DNA of 64,000 nucleotides from Paraglaciecola algarum (lineage in GTDB: Bacteria > Pseudomonadota > Gammaproteobacteria > Enterobacterales > Alteromonadaceae): positions 416,911 through 480,910 of the forward strand of contig NZ_JAKGAS010000003.1 in the NCBI RefSeq assembly GCF_021532655.1. The letters run 5' to 3'. The notes beneath the pieces are model-generated. The model did no database searches. It was not told where the DNA came from and saw only the letters and a program-made list of their open reading frames with translations. Positions 54,121 through 63,931 of the stretch are shown piece after piece. Positions within the stretch are counted from its first letter, which is position 1. The number at the start of each line of letters is the position of its first letter. The translations under genes and the position numbers were made by a program.

Positions 54121-54143
54121 GGAGCGTTATAGTATAACATTTC
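54121..54143 (-). promoter_or_regulatory. Zur-type binding site
   Basis: On the minus strand the 23 bases begin GAAATGTTATACTATAACG. The core GTTATA-C-TATAAC is a perfect palindrome and the left half GAAATGTTATA matches the known gammaproteobacterial Zur consensus. It lies about 20 bases upstream of the MerC-family start. Confidence 0.75.
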
Positions 54144-54186
54144 ATTAAATTAGCAAGCAAAAACTGAAGTAATTATTTTAGGGACT

Positions 54187-55185
<999 letters not shown>

Positions 55186-55194
55186 GAAAACTCC

Positions 55195-55953
55195 TTAAAG
55201 AATTGGTGTGGCAGATTCGCTATCAGCAATCTTAACTAATTGTGAAGACTGAGAGACTAAATCACTTAATTTAACCAAAGATACACCATGCTTTTCTATG
55301 CTAGGCAGATGTTTTTGCAGGTAATTCAAAGTTTGCGCATGAGGATGAGCAATACCGACTGCATGCCCATACTTTTTAGCTAACATAATTAATCGATGAA
55401 ACTCTTGTTCGATTTTTTTAGGCTGTAAATTGTGATCCAAAAATACATTGCGTTTAGTGTTTAATACGCCAGACTTATTCGCTATTTGTTCCGCTTTACT
55501 ATATCTAGTGGTTCTACTGTCAACAAAAAATAAACCTCGTTTTGATAGATATTCCATAGTCACAGACATAGGCATAGTTAACTGAGTTAAACGACTTCCC
55601 ATATGGTTATTCACCCCAACAGCATGGGGAACCGTTTTTAATGCAGCTTTTAATGTTTCCACAATTTCATTGGGTTGCATGCTCGACAACAAGACTCCTT
55701 CCTCTTGATTAACCCTAGCCAAAGATTCCATGGGCATATGTAAAATCACTTCTCTTTCTTGCTTAGCGGCTCGATTTGAAAATATTTGGGATAAGTTTTT
55801 ATTGGGTAAGATTGCAAAAGTGACTTCGGCTGGTAGTAAAAACGCAGCTTCTTCCTTTTTATTATTGCCCATATCGTCAATGATCAAAGATATCTGCGCA
55901 GCGTTAGAAAATGCAGTAAAAAGCAAAAGAATTGTAAAGATGAATAAGCGCAT
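55195..55953 (-). CDS. yibQ: Divergent polysaccharide deacetylase family protein (YibQ)
   Basis: The 252-residue protein has a signal peptide (MRLFIFTILLLFTAFSNA) and the YibQ layout: AQISLIIDDMGNNKKEEAAF, LPNKNLSQIFSNRAAKQERE, VILHMPMES, GVNNHMGSRLT and VGIAHPHAQTL. The Asp-Asp pair and His residues fit the divergent NodB-type metal site. It should act in the periplasm, probably on cell-wall or envelope glycan. In E. coli it directly follows gpmM-envC; here two opposite-strand genes lie between. Confidence 0.9.
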   Translation of the reverse strand: MRLFIFTILLLFTAFSNAAQISLIIDDMGNNKKEEAAFLLPAEVTFAILPNKNLSQIFSNRAAKQEREVILHMPMESLARVNQEEGVLLSSMQPNEIVETLKAALKTVPHAVGVNNHMGSRLTQLTMPMSVTMEYLSKRGLFFVDSRTTRYSKAEQIANKSGVLNTKRNVFLDHNLQPKKIEQEFHRLIMLAKKYGHAVGIAHPHAQTLNYLQKHLPSIEKHGVSLVKLSDLVSQSSQLVKIADSESATPIL

Positions 55954-56103
55954 GTTTTTATTATTATTTTACAAAGACCAAAGCGATAATTGGATTATAA
56001 ATAGATAAAAGTGGATTACTAGAGGCTTTATTTATATTCTGTCTATCTGAAGTTCTTAAGTGACTATTAATTTAAACAAAAAAACTAAAGTAAGAATTAA
56101 ATT

Positions 56104-57075
56104 ATGGAAGATTTACCCACAAACATATTAACTTTTGAAGAAAAAATAAAACGGGAACCTGATTCAGAAGATATTTTGGGTCAGTTGTTAATGGCATACG
56201 CCACACCAGACTTTCATTCTCATCGAAATAAAGTTAAACATATATTAACTTATATTACTTTATATCCAACACACGCAAGTTCACGTTGCCCGTGGGTTTA
56301 TATTAACCATGAGAAATTCCCTAAAGAATTTAAACAAGTAGAAAACATCTGGAAGCAACACTTAACTGCTCAGCCGAACAATCTAAAAATAGTCCAAGGT
56401 GTGGCTAATTTTTACAGTACCTTTGCTCCAATATTGTCTACTAACGCCCTACAGAATTTTGCTAACAACAATCCCACAGAACCTGACGTATGGGTAGATT
56501 TAGGGCGCTATACGTTAGATGCCAAGGAACGATTAAATTATTACTTGAAAGCGAAAGAACTGGGAGCCAAGCAGCCAAATTTATTAGTTTGGATTTCAAT
56601 ATCTGCTATTGATGCTAAGAAGTTCTCAATTGCAGAAAATGTGGGTAACGAACTTTTAGCTATTGTTGAAGCTGCGCGCGCAAAGCATGGAGAGAAGCTA
56701 GATTGGCCAGAAACTGGCAAAGAACTTTTTGATAAGGCACTCAAAGCTATAGGCGATAGAGCAAAAACTCGGGACCTAACTAAGGCTATTTCAACAAGCG
56801 CTTATAGTAAACATTATGGACATACCGCCCTTGGTCATGTGGCACTACACAACAAAAATTTAAAACAAGCAATTTTTCATTTATTAGAATCGGGCAAGGT
56901 TGTTAGCGATTGCAGACTATCATCTTATGGACCTAGTTTTTTGTTAGCCGAAGATTTATGCCGCCAAGGTGCTTGGGATGATGTGGCCATTTACATCAAG
57001 TATTGCAAAAACATTCTGGAAAAGCCCCGCTCTAGATCGATGGCAAGCGCAAGTCGAGCAACAAGCAATGCCTAG
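56104..57075 (+). CDS. TPR-like protein with a frameshifted C-terminus
   Basis: The helical 323-residue protein has repeat-like helix pairs (for example PDVWVDLGRYTLDAKERLNYYL, ALGHVALHNKNLKQAIFHLLES), as in tetratricopeptide proteins, and no signal peptide. The family is not known to me. The last 19 or so residues (KPRSRSMASASRATSNA) look unnatural. In the next frame the same DNA reads WKSPALDRWQAQVEQQAM then PSFYEKL before a stop at 57092-57094, a far more plausible ending. A one-base shift near 57014-57022 is likely. The gene pairs with the ATPase downstream, both opposite to envC and yibQ. Confidence 0.65.
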   Translation: MEDLPTNILTFEEKIKREPDSEDILGQLLMAYATPDFHSHRNKVKHILTYITLYPTHASSRCPWVYINHEKFPKEFKQVENIWKQHLTAQPNNLKIVQGVANFYSTFAPILSTNALQNFANNNPTEPDVWVDLGRYTLDAKERLNYYLKAKELGAKQPNLLVWISISAIDAKKFSIAENVGNELLAIVEAARAKHGEKLDWPETGKELFDKALKAIGDRAKTRDLTKAISTSAYSKHYGHTALGHVALHNKNLKQAIFHLLESGKVVSDCRLSSYGPSFLLAEDLCRQGAWDDVAIYIKYCKNILEKPRSRSMASASRATSNA

Positions 57076-57165
57076 CTTTTATGAAAAATTGTAAATCTAC
57101 CGCAAATTTTTATCTTTATGCGCGTCTGTGGAAAATTTGATACAAACACCGGAAGTTAGTACTCA

Positions 57166-57903
57166 ATGAGTTTAAATCCAAAGCCTTACCTGCAAGAAAT
57201 AGTGTTAATGCAAGACAAAGTAGTTAGCTTTGACGAGTTCCCTTTTTGTATTCCCACCATTAAAAACTTAACGTCTTTAGAGTTTCACCCTGATGTAACA
57301 TTTTTTGTGGGTGAAAATGGAAGCGGAAAATCTACTTTGCTAGAAGCGATTGCCGCAGCTATGGGGATTAATCCAGAAGGTGGAAATAAAAACACGACTT
57401 TCGCCACCAATAGAACCCATTCAGAACTAGATGACTATATTAAAACGATTAAAAGTTATAAAAAGCCAAAAGATTACTATTTTCTACGAGCAGAAAGCTT
57501 TTATAACGTAGCGACCTACATGGATAGTCTTGTGTCACCAACTTTGCAGGGTTATGGAGGAAGATCTTTACATAAACAGTCCCATGGCGAATCTTTTATG
57601 GCAACCATTACTAATAAGTTACGAGGTAATGGGCTTTATTTAATGGATGAACCTGAAGCTGCGTTATCACCCACAAGACAGATGTCCGCAATATCAGTCA
57701 TTCATAAATTAGTGAAAGACAACTCACAACTAATCATTGCCACCCACTCCCCCATTTTACTTGCATACCCTAGAGCAAAAATTTATCGTTTTGATCAATC
57801 GGGAATTCATGAAACAACTTATGAAAAAACTGAGCATTTTGAAGTAACCAAAGATTTTTTAAATCGATACGAAATGATGACTAAAATATTGATGGGGGAA
57901 TAA
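57166..57903 (+). CDS. ABC-type (SMC/RecF-like) predicted ATPase
   Basis: The 245-residue protein has a full ABC-ATPase set: Walker A FVGENGSGKSTLLEAIA (residues about 46-62), signature-like QSHGESFMA (about 142-150), Walker B GLYLMDEPEAALSP (about 159-172) and the switch histidine in IIATHSPILL. It lacks membrane domains and resembles COG3910-type predicted ATPases. It is not a transporter by itself. It follows the TPR-like gene in the same direction. A role in DNA repair, toxin-antitoxin or defence is possible, but the context gives no proof. Confidence 0.85.
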   Translation: MSLNPKPYLQEIVLMQDKVVSFDEFPFCIPTIKNLTSLEFHPDVTFFVGENGSGKSTLLEAIAAAMGINPEGGNKNTTFATNRTHSELDDYIKTIKSYKKPKDYYFLRAESFYNVATYMDSLVSPTLQGYGGRSLHKQSHGESFMATITNKLRGNGLYLMDEPEAALSPTRQMSAISVIHKLVKDNSQLIIATHSPILLAYPRAKIYRFDQSGIHETTYEKTEHFEVTKDFLNRYEMMTKILMGE

Positions 57904-57946
57904 CCTTTTCATTATTTATGAGCATTAACCAGCAATAAGTACAAAT

Positions 57947-59101
57947 TTATAAATCCAACCAACTAGTAGGATTAACCGGTTTGCCTTTATGGCGAATTTC
58001 AAAGTATAAATTAGGTCGACTTTGCCCACCACTTTGACCTAATAAGGCAATTGATTCTCCGGCTGAGACGGTTTCTCCCGCCTGTTTTAATAACGCCTGA
58101 TTGTGCCCGTATAAACTCATATAACCATTGCCGTGATCCAGCACAGTCACCAATCCGAAGCCTCTTAACCAATCTGAGTACAGCACTTTAGCATCATGGA
58201 TGGCAACCACAGGACTCCCCACGCTGCCATAAATTACAATGCCTTTCCATTTAATTTGGCCTTGACGAAAACGGCCAAACATTTTACGTAATTGGCCTTT
58301 GGCAGGCATTAATAACTTGCCTTTAAGGGCATTTAACCCGGTCAATGATATATTTTGTTTTGCTTCTACTTGAGCTTGTGCTCGAGCAATCGCATCCATC
58401 AAATTCTTTTCGTTAATTTGTAGCTGTGCAATCTTTAATTCATCACTTTGGATCGAACTACGTAATCGACTTAAGGTGTTTTCGCGCTCAACTTGTTGCG
58501 CGGCCAGAGATTTTTGCTGCTTAACTTGACGGGATTTAAGGTCTTCCAACTCTTTTTGTTTATCTATTAATTGCGCATTAACACTCTGCAGTTCTTTAAC
58601 TAATAAATTAAAACTATCAATTTCAGCTTTTCTGGCCTTATTCAAATATTGATAATAAACAATAGTACGTTCAAAATTGGCCGCATCCTGTTGATTTAAC
58701 AACATTTTGGCAAAGTCATAATTGCCAGTCATATAAGCGCTGCGGATTTGCGCGGCTAATGCTGACTTTTGTTGCTCAAGAGCGGCTAAATATTCTTGTT
58801 GTTTTGCTAACAAAGATTTTTGTTGTTGTTGATTATCTCTAAGAGATTCTTGCGTTGAATTAAGGCTTTTAGCTGTAGTGGCTATTTTTAGCTCTGCTTT
58901 TTGTAAGCTGTCTTGCAGTTTTTTAGCTTCCGCTAACTGCCTATCCAATTCAGCTTGTTTAATTTTAATCTGTTGCTGGATGGATTGTAAATCGTTGGAA
59001 TCTTGCCCATGTACATTAAGGCTAAACAGGCTGAAACTAATCCACGCCAAACAAAAAATACGACTTAATGTACTTATGTTTGGCTGGATTCGATTCAACA
59101 T
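57947..59101 (-). CDS. envC: Murein hydrolase activator EnvC
   Basis: The 384-residue protein has a signal region (to about residue 32), a long coiled coil (about residues 35-250; QQIKIKQAELDRQLAEAKKL) and a C-terminal LytM/M23 domain (WKGIVIYGSVGSPVVAIHDA, GLVTVLDHGNGYMSLYGHN). The LytM zinc site is degenerate, as expected: EnvC activates amidases AmiA and AmiB at the division site instead of cutting peptidoglycan. It starts 13 bases after the gpmI stop. Confidence 0.93.
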   Translation of the reverse strand: MLNRIQPNISTLSRIFCLAWISFSLFSLNVHGQDSNDLQSIQQQIKIKQAELDRQLAEAKKLQDSLQKAELKIATTAKSLNSTQESLRDNQQQQKSLLAKQQEYLAALEQQKSALAAQIRSAYMTGNYDFAKMLLNQQDAANFERTIVYYQYLNKARKAEIDSFNLLVKELQSVNAQLIDKQKELEDLKSRQVKQQKSLAAQQVERENTLSRLRSSIQSDELKIAQLQINEKNLMDAIARAQAQVEAKQNISLTGLNALKGKLLMPAKGQLRKMFGRFRQGQIKWKGIVIYGSVGSPVVAIHDAKVLYSDWLRGFGLVTVLDHGNGYMSLYGHNQALLKQAGETVSAGESIALLGQSGGQSRPNLYFEIRHKGKPVNPTSWLDL

Positions 59102-59114
59102 TAACTAAGGATCG

Positions 59115-60650
59115 TTAGTCTAAAGTAACAATGGGTGTGCCAGTCATTTCTGTTGGCTGTTCCATTCCCATTAGGTGTAACATAGTCGGCGCCACGTCAC
59201 TTAAGGTACCACCTGTTCTAGCAAGAGTTTTACGAGCACCTACATGAATAAAGTGGACTAACTCACTAGTGTGAGCTGTATGTGCCTGACCGGTTGAAGG
59301 ATCTTGCATTTGCTCCGCATTACCATGATCAGCGGTGATCAAACAGTCGCCACCATTTTTATTAATCGCTTCGACAATTCGCGCAATACACGAATCAACA
59401 GCTTCTACGGCTTTAACTGCGGCGTCAAAATTACCGGTATGACCCACCATGTCGCCATTAGGATAATTACAAATAATGGCGTCAAACTTACCTGACTCAA
59501 TAGCAGCGACTAACTTGTCAGTTAATTCTTTAGAATTCATTTCTGGTTGCAGATCGTAAGTAGCCACTTGAGGTGAAGGAACCAAAATACGCTCTTCACC
59601 TTCATACAAGTCTTCTTTGCCACCACTGTAAAAAAAAGTCACATGGGCATATTTTTCAGTTTCTGAAATTCTTAGTTGGGTTTTATTATGCTGCGCTAAC
59701 CAATCCCCCATCACATTGACCAAAGCCACTGGTGGATAAGCGCATGGTGCGGGTATACTTTCTGCATATTGAGTTAAAGTCACAAAAGCACTCAAATCGA
59801 TATGTTTATCTTTAGAAAATTCGTTAAAGTCTTTCTCCACAAACGGACGACTAATTTCTCTTGCTCTGTCAGCTCTAAAGTTCATAAAAAACAGGCCATC
59901 ACCATCCGCAATTGGTACGGCGTCACCAATAACTGTGGCTTGCATGAATTCGTCGTTTTCATCTCTTCGATAGGATGCTTCTAGCGCTTCAAGAGCTGAA
60001 TCTGCTTGGCAACTACCTTTAGCGTTAGCAATTAGATTATAGGCAGTTTCTACCCTATCCCATCTGGCATCTCTATCCATTGCATAGTATCGACCAATAA
60101 CTGTTGCGGTTTTTCCTATGCCTAATTCTTTAAAGACTGCATCAGCATGCTCTAATGGGCCTTTTGCACTTCTAGGAGGTGTATCACGTCCATCCAAAAA
60201 AGCATGTAAGTACACTTTAGTCGCACCACGTTTGGCAGCCATTTTGATAAAGGCAAAAATATGGTCGCAATGACTATGTACGCCACCGGCGGATAACAAG
60301 CCCATTACATGTACAGCTTTATCTGCTTGTATAGTTTTATCTAAGTTTTCGACTAAAGTGGGGTTTTCGAAAAAGTCACCATCTTCAATCGCTTTAGTAA
60401 CACGAGTAAAGTCCTGATAAACTACGCGGCCAGCGCCTAAATTTACGTGGCCTACTTCTGAGTTACCCATTTGACCAGGAGGTAAACCTACATCTAACCC
60501 TGAACCTGAAATCAAAGTGTTGGTACATTGTTCATACAAACCGTCTAATACGGGTGTGTTAGCATGAGCAATTGCGTTACTTTCTTTGTTTTCTCTGTGT
60601 CCCCAGCCATCCAAAATTATCAGTGCTGTAGTTTTTTTTGCTTGGCTCAT
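59115..60650 (-). CDS. gpmI: Phosphoglycerate mutase, cofactor-independent
   Basis: The 511-residue protein is full length for iPGM, which interconverts 2- and 3-phosphoglycerate. The metal site starts with Asp14 in [11 protein letters not shown], and the catalytic Ser64 is in [41 protein letters not shown] and [11 protein letters not shown] supply the remaining manganese and substrate ligands. It is divergent from yibN and first of gpmI-envC. Confidence 0.97.
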   Translation of the reverse strand: MSQAKKTTALIILDGWGHRENKESNAIAHANTPVLDGLYEQCTNTLISGSGLDVGLPPGQMGNSEVGHVNLGAGRVVYQDFTRVTKAIEDGDFFENPTLVENLDKTIQADKAVHVMGLLSAGGVHSHCDHIFAFIKMAAKRGATKVYLHAFLDGRDTPPRSAKGPLEHADAVFKELGIGKTATVIGRYYAMDRDARWDRVETAYNLIANAKGSCQADSALEALEASYRRDENDEFMQATVIGDAVPIADGDGLFFMNFRADRAREISRPFVEKDFNEFSKDKHIDLSAFVTLTQYAESIPAPCAYPPVALVNVMGDWLAQHNKTQLRISETEKYAHVTFFYSGGKEDLYEGEERILVPSPQVATYDLQPEMNSKELTDKLVAAIESGKFDAIICNYPNGDMVGHTGNFDAAVKAVEAVDSCIARIVEAINKNGGDCLITADHGNAEQMQDPSTGQAHTAHTSELVHFIHVGARKTLARTGGTLSDVAPTMLHLMGMEQPTEMTGTPIVTLD

Positions 60651-60871
60651 GATCTATTCCTATCTAGTGAACTATAAAAACGCTTATAACTCTAATCTTA
60701 TCCTTACTAGCTTGGCTCGTCATCTTCAATATCGCCTCAAAAACCAAATGGATAACAATAAGTTATTCCCTGTACAAAATATGTTTAAGCCCTAGGACTA
60801 GTTTCTACCTATAAAACCTTTATACTTTGCGCACTTTTTTTAAGATATTTATAGTAGTGAGATCTTTAGTT

Positions 60872-61297
60872 ATGGAACAATTGGTAGAGTTTGCCGGTAA
60901 CCACCTTATTTTATCGGGTGCCTTTGTAGCACTTTTAGCTGCACTTATTTATACAACTGTTGCCAGCCAACTTTCTTCATTAAAAGAATTAAGCACCCAT
61001 GATGCAACTTTATTAATGAATAAAGAAGACGCTTATATTTTAGACATTCGCCCCTCTGCGGACTTTAAAAAAGGTCATATTTTAGGCTCTAAACAACTAA
61101 AAGCAGAATTAGTCACAAAAGCAGACTTTAGCTCTCTTGAAAATCAAAAAAATAAACCCATCATAGTTGTCTGTGCAATGGGTATGTCTGCCAAACGGAC
61201 AGCGTCGCAATTACAAAAAGCCGGTTTTGAAAACGTATCTGTTTTAAAAGGTGGCATTAATGCTTGGCAAGGTGCGAATCTGCCTATTAATAAATAA
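60872..61297 (+). CDS. yibN: Membrane-anchored rhodanese-like protein
   Basis: One N-terminal membrane helix (ILSGAFVALLAALIYTTVA, about residues 13-31) precedes a rhodanese domain with the active-site loop VVCAMGMSAKRTA (cysteine near residue 105) and GFENVSVLKGGINAW. I start at the ATG at 60872, giving 141 residues, close to E. coli YibN (143); an upstream start at 60827 adds 15 residues. It is the first gene of the conserved yibN-grxC-secB-gpsA string. Confidence 0.88.
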   Translation: MEQLVEFAGNHLILSGAFVALLAALIYTTVASQLSSLKELSTHDATLLMNKEDAYILDIRPSADFKKGHILGSKQLKAELVTKADFSSLENQKNKPIIVVCAMGMSAKRTASQLQKAGFENVSVLKGGINAWQGANLPINK

Positions 61298-61312
61298 TAC
61301 TCAGGTTTATGT

Positions 61313-61570
61313 ATGGCAACAGTAGATATTTATACCAAAGGACATTGTCCTTATTGTTATCGTGCAAAAGCACTGTTAACTGAAAAACAAATTCAATTCA
61401 ACGAAATTGAAATTGACGTGAATCCCGAATTACGCAGTGTCATGATCGAAAGAGCAAATGGTGGCTATACAGTGCCCCAAATCTTTATTAATGATCAACA
61501 TATTGGCGGTTGTGACGACTTGTTTGCGTTAGAATCACAAAACAAATTAGACGCAATACTTGCCGTTTAA
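61313..61570 (+). CDS. grxC: Glutaredoxin 3
   Basis: The 85-residue protein has the redox motif Cys12-Pro-Tyr-Cys15 in YTKGHCPYC, and the TVPQIFI (cis-proline) and GGCDDL glutathione-binding motifs. It reduces disulfides and mixed glutathione disulfides in the cytoplasm. It starts 15 bases after yibN and precedes secB. Confidence 0.96.
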   Translation: MATVDIYTKGHCPYCYRAKALLTEKQIQFNEIEIDVNPELRSVMIERANGGYTVPQIFINDQHIGGCDDLFALESQNKLDAILAV

Positions 61571-61605
61571 ATTTGCTATTTAAAATAAAAATTTAAGGAA
61601 TTTCC

Positions 61606-62121
61606 ATGGCTGACGAAAATCAACCAAATGACAACGTTGCACAACCAGATGCAGCACAAGCACCACAATTCAACATTCAAAGAATCTTTACTAAAGATAT
61701 TTCTTTCGAAGCACCTAACTCACCAGCCATCTTCCAAAAAGAATGGAAGCCTGAAGTGCAACTTGATTTAGATACCAAAAGCACTCCTTTAGGTGATAAT
61801 CTTTATGAAGTGGTTTTAAGTGTAACAGTAACAGCAAAATTGGGCGAAGAAACCGCATTTTTATGTGAAGTTCAACAAGCAGGTGTATTCAGTATTAGTG
61901 ACATGCCTGAGCAAAATATGGCTCATATGATAGGTGCTTTTTGCCCTAACACCTTGTTCCCATATGCTAGAGAAACTATCTCAAATTTAGTTAACCGTGG
62001 TACTTTCCCTCCGTTAAACTTAGCACCAGTTGACTTTAACCAAATCTTTGCCGCATATATGCAACAAAGAGCAGAACAAGCGCAATCTCAAGATCAAGCG
62101 CCGCAAAAATTAGACGCATAA
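61606..62121 (+). CDS. secB: Protein-export chaperone SecB
   Basis: The 171-residue protein matches Sec[20 protein letters not shown] near residue 22, [24 protein letters not shown] and [20 protein letters not shown]. It holds preproteins unfolded and hands them to SecA. The N- and C-terminal tails are glutamine-rich and probably disordered. AAGGAA precedes the ATG. Confidence 0.97.
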   Translation: MADENQPNDNVAQPDAAQAPQFNIQRIFTKDISFEAPNSPAIFQKEWKPEVQLDLDTKSTPLGDNLYEVVLSVTVTAKLGEETAFLCEVQQAGVFSISDMPEQNMAHMIGAFCPNTLFPYARETISNLVNRGTFPPLNLAPVDFNQIFAAYMQQRAEQAQSQDQAPQKLDA

Positions 62122-62134
62122 TAATTCTATTAAT

Positions 62135-63130
62135 ATGAATTCAGTATGTGTTTTAGGGGCAGGCTCCTACGGGACTGCCCTAGCATTTTGTCTTTCAAGA
62201 AACGGTGTACAAACTGTTTTATGGTGTAGAGATCCTGTTCAAACCCAGTTAATGGAAAAATCCAGGACCAATGCCAAATATCTACCAGATTCGACCTTTC
62301 CTGAAGCATTAACAGTCGAGTCAGATATTCAAAAAGCACTGGATTTTAGTCATGATATTTTAGTAGTTGTGCCTAGTCATGCATTTGCTGAAACACTGAC
62401 CTTGATCAAACCATACCTGACTGCTAAACATCGAATAATATGGGCTACAAAAGGACTAGAGCCAAATACAGGTCGATTACTACAAAATGTAGTGATAGAT
62501 ATTCTTGGTGAAGATATACCTTTAGCTGCGTTGTCAGGCCCCACATTTGCAAAAGAAATGGTAGCAGGCTTACCCACGGCAATATCTATCAGTTCCACTA
62601 ATGAATTATTAGCTGAAGAGTTTGCAAATAAATTACATTGCTCGAAATCTTTTCGGGTTTACCGAAATGATGACTTTGTTGGTATTCAACTTGGTGGAGC
62701 AGTAAAAAATGTGATTGCCATAGGCGCTGGGTTAGCCGATGGCTTAGGTTTTGGCTCAAACGCCAGAACAGCCTTAATCACTCGAGGCCTAGCAGAACTT
62801 ACTCGTTTGGGTGTAGAGATGGGTGCAAAACCTGCTACTTTTATGGGCATGTCTGGACTAGGTGATTTAGTATTAACCTGTACTGATAATCAATCAAGAA
62901 ATAGACGTTTTGGTTTAGCCTTAGGGAAAGGATTAGGCATAGACGCTGCTATAAAAGAAATAGGCCAAGTTGTAGAGGGATATAAAAATACTAAAGAAGT
63001 TCATGCTTTAGCTGCAAGAATGGAAGTAGAAATGCCAATCTGCGAACAAATCTACAAAGTTTTATATCAAGGTAAATCAGTTAAAGAAGCTGCACTATCA
63101 CTATTAGGCCGCGAACAAACTTCAGAGTAA
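62135..63130 (+). CDS. gpsA: Glycerol-3-phosphate dehydrogenase [NAD(P)+]
   Basis: The 331-residue protein opens with the Rossmann motif [12 protein letters not shown] (residues 6-17) and has [21 protein letters not shown], the catalytic lysine in [13 protein letters not shown], and the C-terminal [15 protein letters not shown]. It makes sn-glycerol 3-phosphate for phospholipid synthesis. It starts 13 bases after secB. Confidence 0.97.
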   Translation: MNSVCVLGAGSYGTALAFCLSRNGVQTVLWCRDPVQTQLMEKSRTNAKYLPDSTFPEALTVESDIQKALDFSHDILVVVPSHAFAETLTLIKPYLTAKHRIIWATKGLEPNTGRLLQNVVIDILGEDIPLAALSGPTFAKEMVAGLPTAISISSTNELLAEEFANKLHCSKSFRVYRNDDFVGIQLGGAVKNVIAIGAGLADGLGFGSNARTALITRGLAELTRLGVEMGAKPATFMGMSGLGDLVLTCTDNQSRNRRFGLALGKGLGIDAAIKEIGQVVEGYKNTKEVHALAARMEVEMPICEQIYKVLYQGKSVKEAALSLLGREQTSE

Positions 63131-63631
63131 TTATAAATACATCATACTAACCCGTATAAAGATATGATCTAATATCATCATATCAATTTCTCCCAAATTA
63201 CCCTTAAATCCACACACTGAACAACAAATATTTCAATCCATCATGATATAAGATTAGGAAGGACGACATCACTATGGGTTAACCTAGTGTTTTCTTGAGC
63301 ACTGCTCCATCTATTTTAATAGCCCAACATTGATGCTGGTATTAGATGAAGGCAGTCTATTTAGGCGCATGCGCCGTCTGCCTGAATACCCTACCAAAGA
63401 TGGCAAGACCGGGTTCATCTCATCATGGGGAAATGCCGTCTTGAGACGAGCACTGCTCGGCTAGGCATTTGCAATATGACAAGGATGTCATATTTGGCTG
63501 AGCTTCATCAGGGGTTAACCTAGGGTTTCCTGTAGCACCGCTCCAGCTAGGTTAACAGCTTGGCATGGATGCCAAGATTGGGTGAGCTTCATCATGGATG
63601 TGCACACTCCTACCTTGAAATCTTTAAAGCC
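63131..63631. repeat. Hairpin array downstream of the rRNA operon
   Basis: No gene is seen. Perfect hairpins include CGTC-TTGA-GACG (63437-63448), AATATGACA-AGGA-TGTCATATT (63473-63494), CTTGGCA-TGGA-TGCCAAG (63559-63576) and a 10-bp stem GTTAACCTAG/CTAGGTTAAC (63514-63523, 63547-63556). GGGTTAACCTAG occurs at both 63276 and 63512, suggesting an internal duplication. AAATGCC/GGCATTT encloses smaller hairpins at 63431-63470. Confidence 0.75.
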
Positions 63632-63688
63632 CAGATAGCAAAAAAAGGGCTACCCTTTCGGATAGCCCTTCTTCTAAATAGGAGTCTG
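63632..63688 (-). repeat. Duplicate of the rRNA-operon 3' end, distal copy
   Basis: The 57 bases match 63875-63931 at 54 positions. It contains a terminator stem (GGGCTA/TAGCCC) with a T-run on the minus strand and the last bases of 5S rRNA (AGACTCCTAT). Confidence 0.9.
63641..63668 (-). terminator. Distal rRNA-type terminator
   Basis: On the minus strand GGGCTA and TAGCCC pair and are followed by seven T. Confidence 0.85.
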
Positions 63689-63760
63689 CTGTCGACTACA
63701 TGGATGTAGGAAGTGCAGGTTTTGCAGGAGCATAAAACCTGTCTACTCTCGCAGGAGGGA
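63689..63760 (-). pseudogene. 5S rRNA 3' remnant interrupted by hairpins
   Basis: On the minus strand TGCGAGAGTAG, as in the 5S gene, is followed by two hairpins: CAGGTTTT/AAAACCTG (63716-63741, loop with CAGGAG on the plus strand) and CTACA-TGGA-TGTAG (63696-63709). Only then comes the 5S end GCAGACTCCT. The intact gene has only CACACTGC between these parts. Confidence 0.65.
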
Positions 63761-63804
63761 AAAGCGGGAATTTAAGGAATGTGTTCCGCTCCGCTTTTCA
63801 ATGA

Positions 63805-63816
63805 GTCATGGATGAC
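63805..63816. repeat. TGGA-loop hairpin
   Basis: GTCA-TGGA-TGAC lies between the two rRNA terminators and is the same 12 bases, on the other strand, as 12150-12161. Confidence 0.5.
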
Positions 63817-63874
63817 GAGTTTGGGTGCATATCATCAGGGATGTGTATTTGACTACTTCACGTTAATCAAACAT

Positions 63875-63931
63875 CAGATAGCCAAAAAAGGGCTACCCGT
63901 TTGGATAGCCCTTCTTCTAAATAGGAGTCTG
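63875..63931 (-). repeat. Duplicate of the rRNA-operon 3' end, proximal copy
   Basis: This copy directly joins the intact 5S gene. It differs from the distal copy at three of 57 positions. Confidence 0.9.
63884..63911 (-). terminator. Terminator of the rRNA operon
   Basis: On the minus strand GGGCTA and TAGCCC pair and are followed by TTTTTT, about 14 bases after the 5S 3' end. Confidence 0.88.

Noticed and set aside
62130..62339. Minus-strand frame across the gpsA start
   Set aside because: It overlaps gpsA entirely and has no recognisable protein features.
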